DNA from: Hippasteria phrygiana
Taxonomy: Eukaryota > Echinodermata > Asteroidea > Valvatida > Goniasteridae
DNA length: 64,000 nt
Reading direction: 5' to 3'
Assembly (NCBI GenBank): GCA_037893225.1
Contig: JAZGUH010000071.1
Coordinates: forward strand, 310,001 to 374,000
Part shown: positions 62,865-64,000 of the stretch, piece by piece
Numbering within the stretch: the stretch's first letter is position 1
Layout of the letters: every line of letters begins with the position of its first letter
The notes under the pieces: model-generated
The model's input: the letters and a program-made list of their open reading frames with translations, nothing else
Told to the model about the DNA's origin: nothing
Databases searched by the model: none
Program-made: the position numbers and the translations under genes

Positions 62865-63944
62865 TAGTCCGAGTAACTTGGACCCTTCATATCGCCTTTT
62901 TTAACATTTGGACATATCTGGCGATAGTAGGGTCCAAGTCGATTGTGCGATAGAGAATGGCCAAACACAAAATCCCCCCAAAAAACATCAGAATTCAACC
63001 TTACAACGGCCACCAAAATACTAGATACGCCACCACCTGACCAAGTGGAGTTCCGTGATCAGATAAATGTACCAAGGTTTACTTAACATCCAAATAAAAA
63101 GTGAAATTTTACCGTTTATTTCCCAGAGACCCCCGCAGAACATGTCTTTTCGCCGTTTTGAAGTTCAAAAAGTGACTCCTAGCATGACGTACGTCACCCT
63201 GATGCGCAGCGCCCGCATGCACCTAGTCTAGGTTCCAAGACGTTCTTAGCGGTGCGACGTATAGCGCGCACGGCCGGCCGACAGCGCCCTCTCGCCAAGG
63301 CGTGTGTTTGTGTTTGTGTAGCTAGAGGGTGCTGCCATGCCGTGCGCGCTGTACGTCGCACCGCGCTAAGGACGTCTTGGAACCAAGACTAGCATGCACC
63401 GCGCGACAACCTGTTTATGCCGGCGACTGTTTCGTGAAGAATTTCCTACCTCATGACGCGCGTGAAACCTCGAATCAATATACTACACATGCTACATGTA
63501 TAACTCTATGATCTACACACGAACACGTACAGCGACCGTTTTACCACTCGCGAAGCAGTCGCCGGCAGGTTGTCGGGCGGTGCATGCGGGCGCTGCGCAT
63601 CAGGGTGACGTACGTCATGCAAGATGGAGGAGTCACTTTTTGAACTTCAAAACGGCGAAAAGACATGTTCTGCGGGGGTCTCTGGGAAATAAACGGTAAC
63701 ATTTCACTTTTTATTTGGATGTTAAGTAAACCTTGGTACATTTATCTGATCATGGAACTCCACTTGGTCAGGTGGTGGCGTATCTAGTATTTTGGTGGCC
63801 GTTGTAAGGTTGAATTCTGATGTTTTTTGGGGGGATTTTGTGTTTGGCCATTCTCTATCGCACAATCGACTTGGACCCTACTATCGCCAGATCATGTCCA
63901 AATGTTAAAAAAGGCGATATGAAGGGTCCAAGTTACTCGGACTA
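62865..63944. mobile_element. Long-inverted-repeat transposon (MULE-like) inserted in the minisatellite
   Basis: Left end tagtccgagtaacttggacc; right end ggtccaagttactcggacta. Arms of about 400 bp match almost throughout, around a loop of about 100 bp. 9-bp tgcgctgcc lies on both sides (62856-62864, 63945-63953), though the host array itself repeats that motif. No transposase is visible. Long arms plus a 9-bp duplication suggest a non-autonomous Mutator-like element; this is inference. Confidence 0.85.
63224..63391. mobile_element. 168-bp nested element with 9-bp target duplication
   Basis: Ends tagtctaggttccaagacg and cgtcttggaaccaagacta. It is flanked by gcatgcacc at 63215-63223 and 63392-63400. 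The opposite arm of the host transposon retains the empty site with one gcatgcacc, so the insertion and duplication are confirmed within the window. Confidence 0.9.
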
Positions 63945-64000
63945 TGCGCTGCCCCACCCCTGCGCTGCCCCCTGCGCTGCCCCACCCCTGCGCTGCCCCC
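63945..64000. repeat. Continuation of the C-rich minisatellite
   Basis: Units of cctgcgctgccccacc continue to the window edge, matching the array end at 62864. Confidence 0.9.

Noticed and set aside
62312..62953. Five overlapping open frames of 98-213 codons on both strands (Pro/His- or Gly/Arg-rich)
   Set aside because: Product of the 16-bp C-rich minisatellite, which cycles through all frames without stops; no gene context.

Overview
This is a eukaryotic, intron-rich animal genome window, AT-rich and crowded with short inverted-repeat transposons, SINE-like repeats and minisatellites. The proteins point to an invertebrate deuterostome. An echinoderm is my best guess, but that is inference from protein character and repeat style; no search was possible. 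There are no bacterial operons, CRISPR arrays or rRNA genes.

Region 1 (36-41044, + strand) is the 3' two thirds of one gene, an L-type voltage-gated calcium channel alpha-1 subunit (Cav1). I traced 34 consecutive coding exons with canonical AG/GT borders. Their phases join without conflict into 1793 codons plus a stop. The window opens just downstream of where the beta-subunit-binding helix of the I-II linker should lie. It then covers domains II, III and IV, the EF-hand, pre-IQ and IQ segments, a long low-complexity C-tail, a conserved distal C-terminal regulatory segment and a terminal VTTL PDZ ligand. Selectivity-filter glutamates of domains II, III and IV are present. Several dihydropyridine-contact positions differ from mammalian Cav1.

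Region 2 (41045-47760) is 3' UTR and intergenic DNA, with a G-rich run and several inverted-repeat elements. Region 3 (47807-50433) holds a 32-copy CAGT microsatellite abutting a decayed serpin pseudogene, followed about 200 bp later by an intact single-coding-exon clade-B-like serpin (49228-50433, 401 aa). Region 4 (50434-53831) contains a hierarchical palindromic element and the 3' end of a minus-strand LINE.

Region 5 (53832-59523, + strand) is a complete nine-exon FBXO7 gene (557 aa), an SCF ubiquitin-ligase adaptor with UBL, FP, F-box and proline-rich segments. Intron 8 contains an in-frame partial copy of exon 8. Region 6 (59524-64000) holds a foldback element, a near-perfect hairpin, a 16-bp C-rich minisatellite and a 1.08-kb long-inverted-repeat transposon that carries a second transposon inside it.

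The most unusual content is the mobile DNA. Palindromic elements, two of them only 32 and 41 bp long, are flanked by 9-bp direct repeats. A foldback family has arms built from expanding tandem arrays of an ACTTGTGA-type unit around a conserved core. Several families have TTAA ends and telomere-like CCCTAAC termini.
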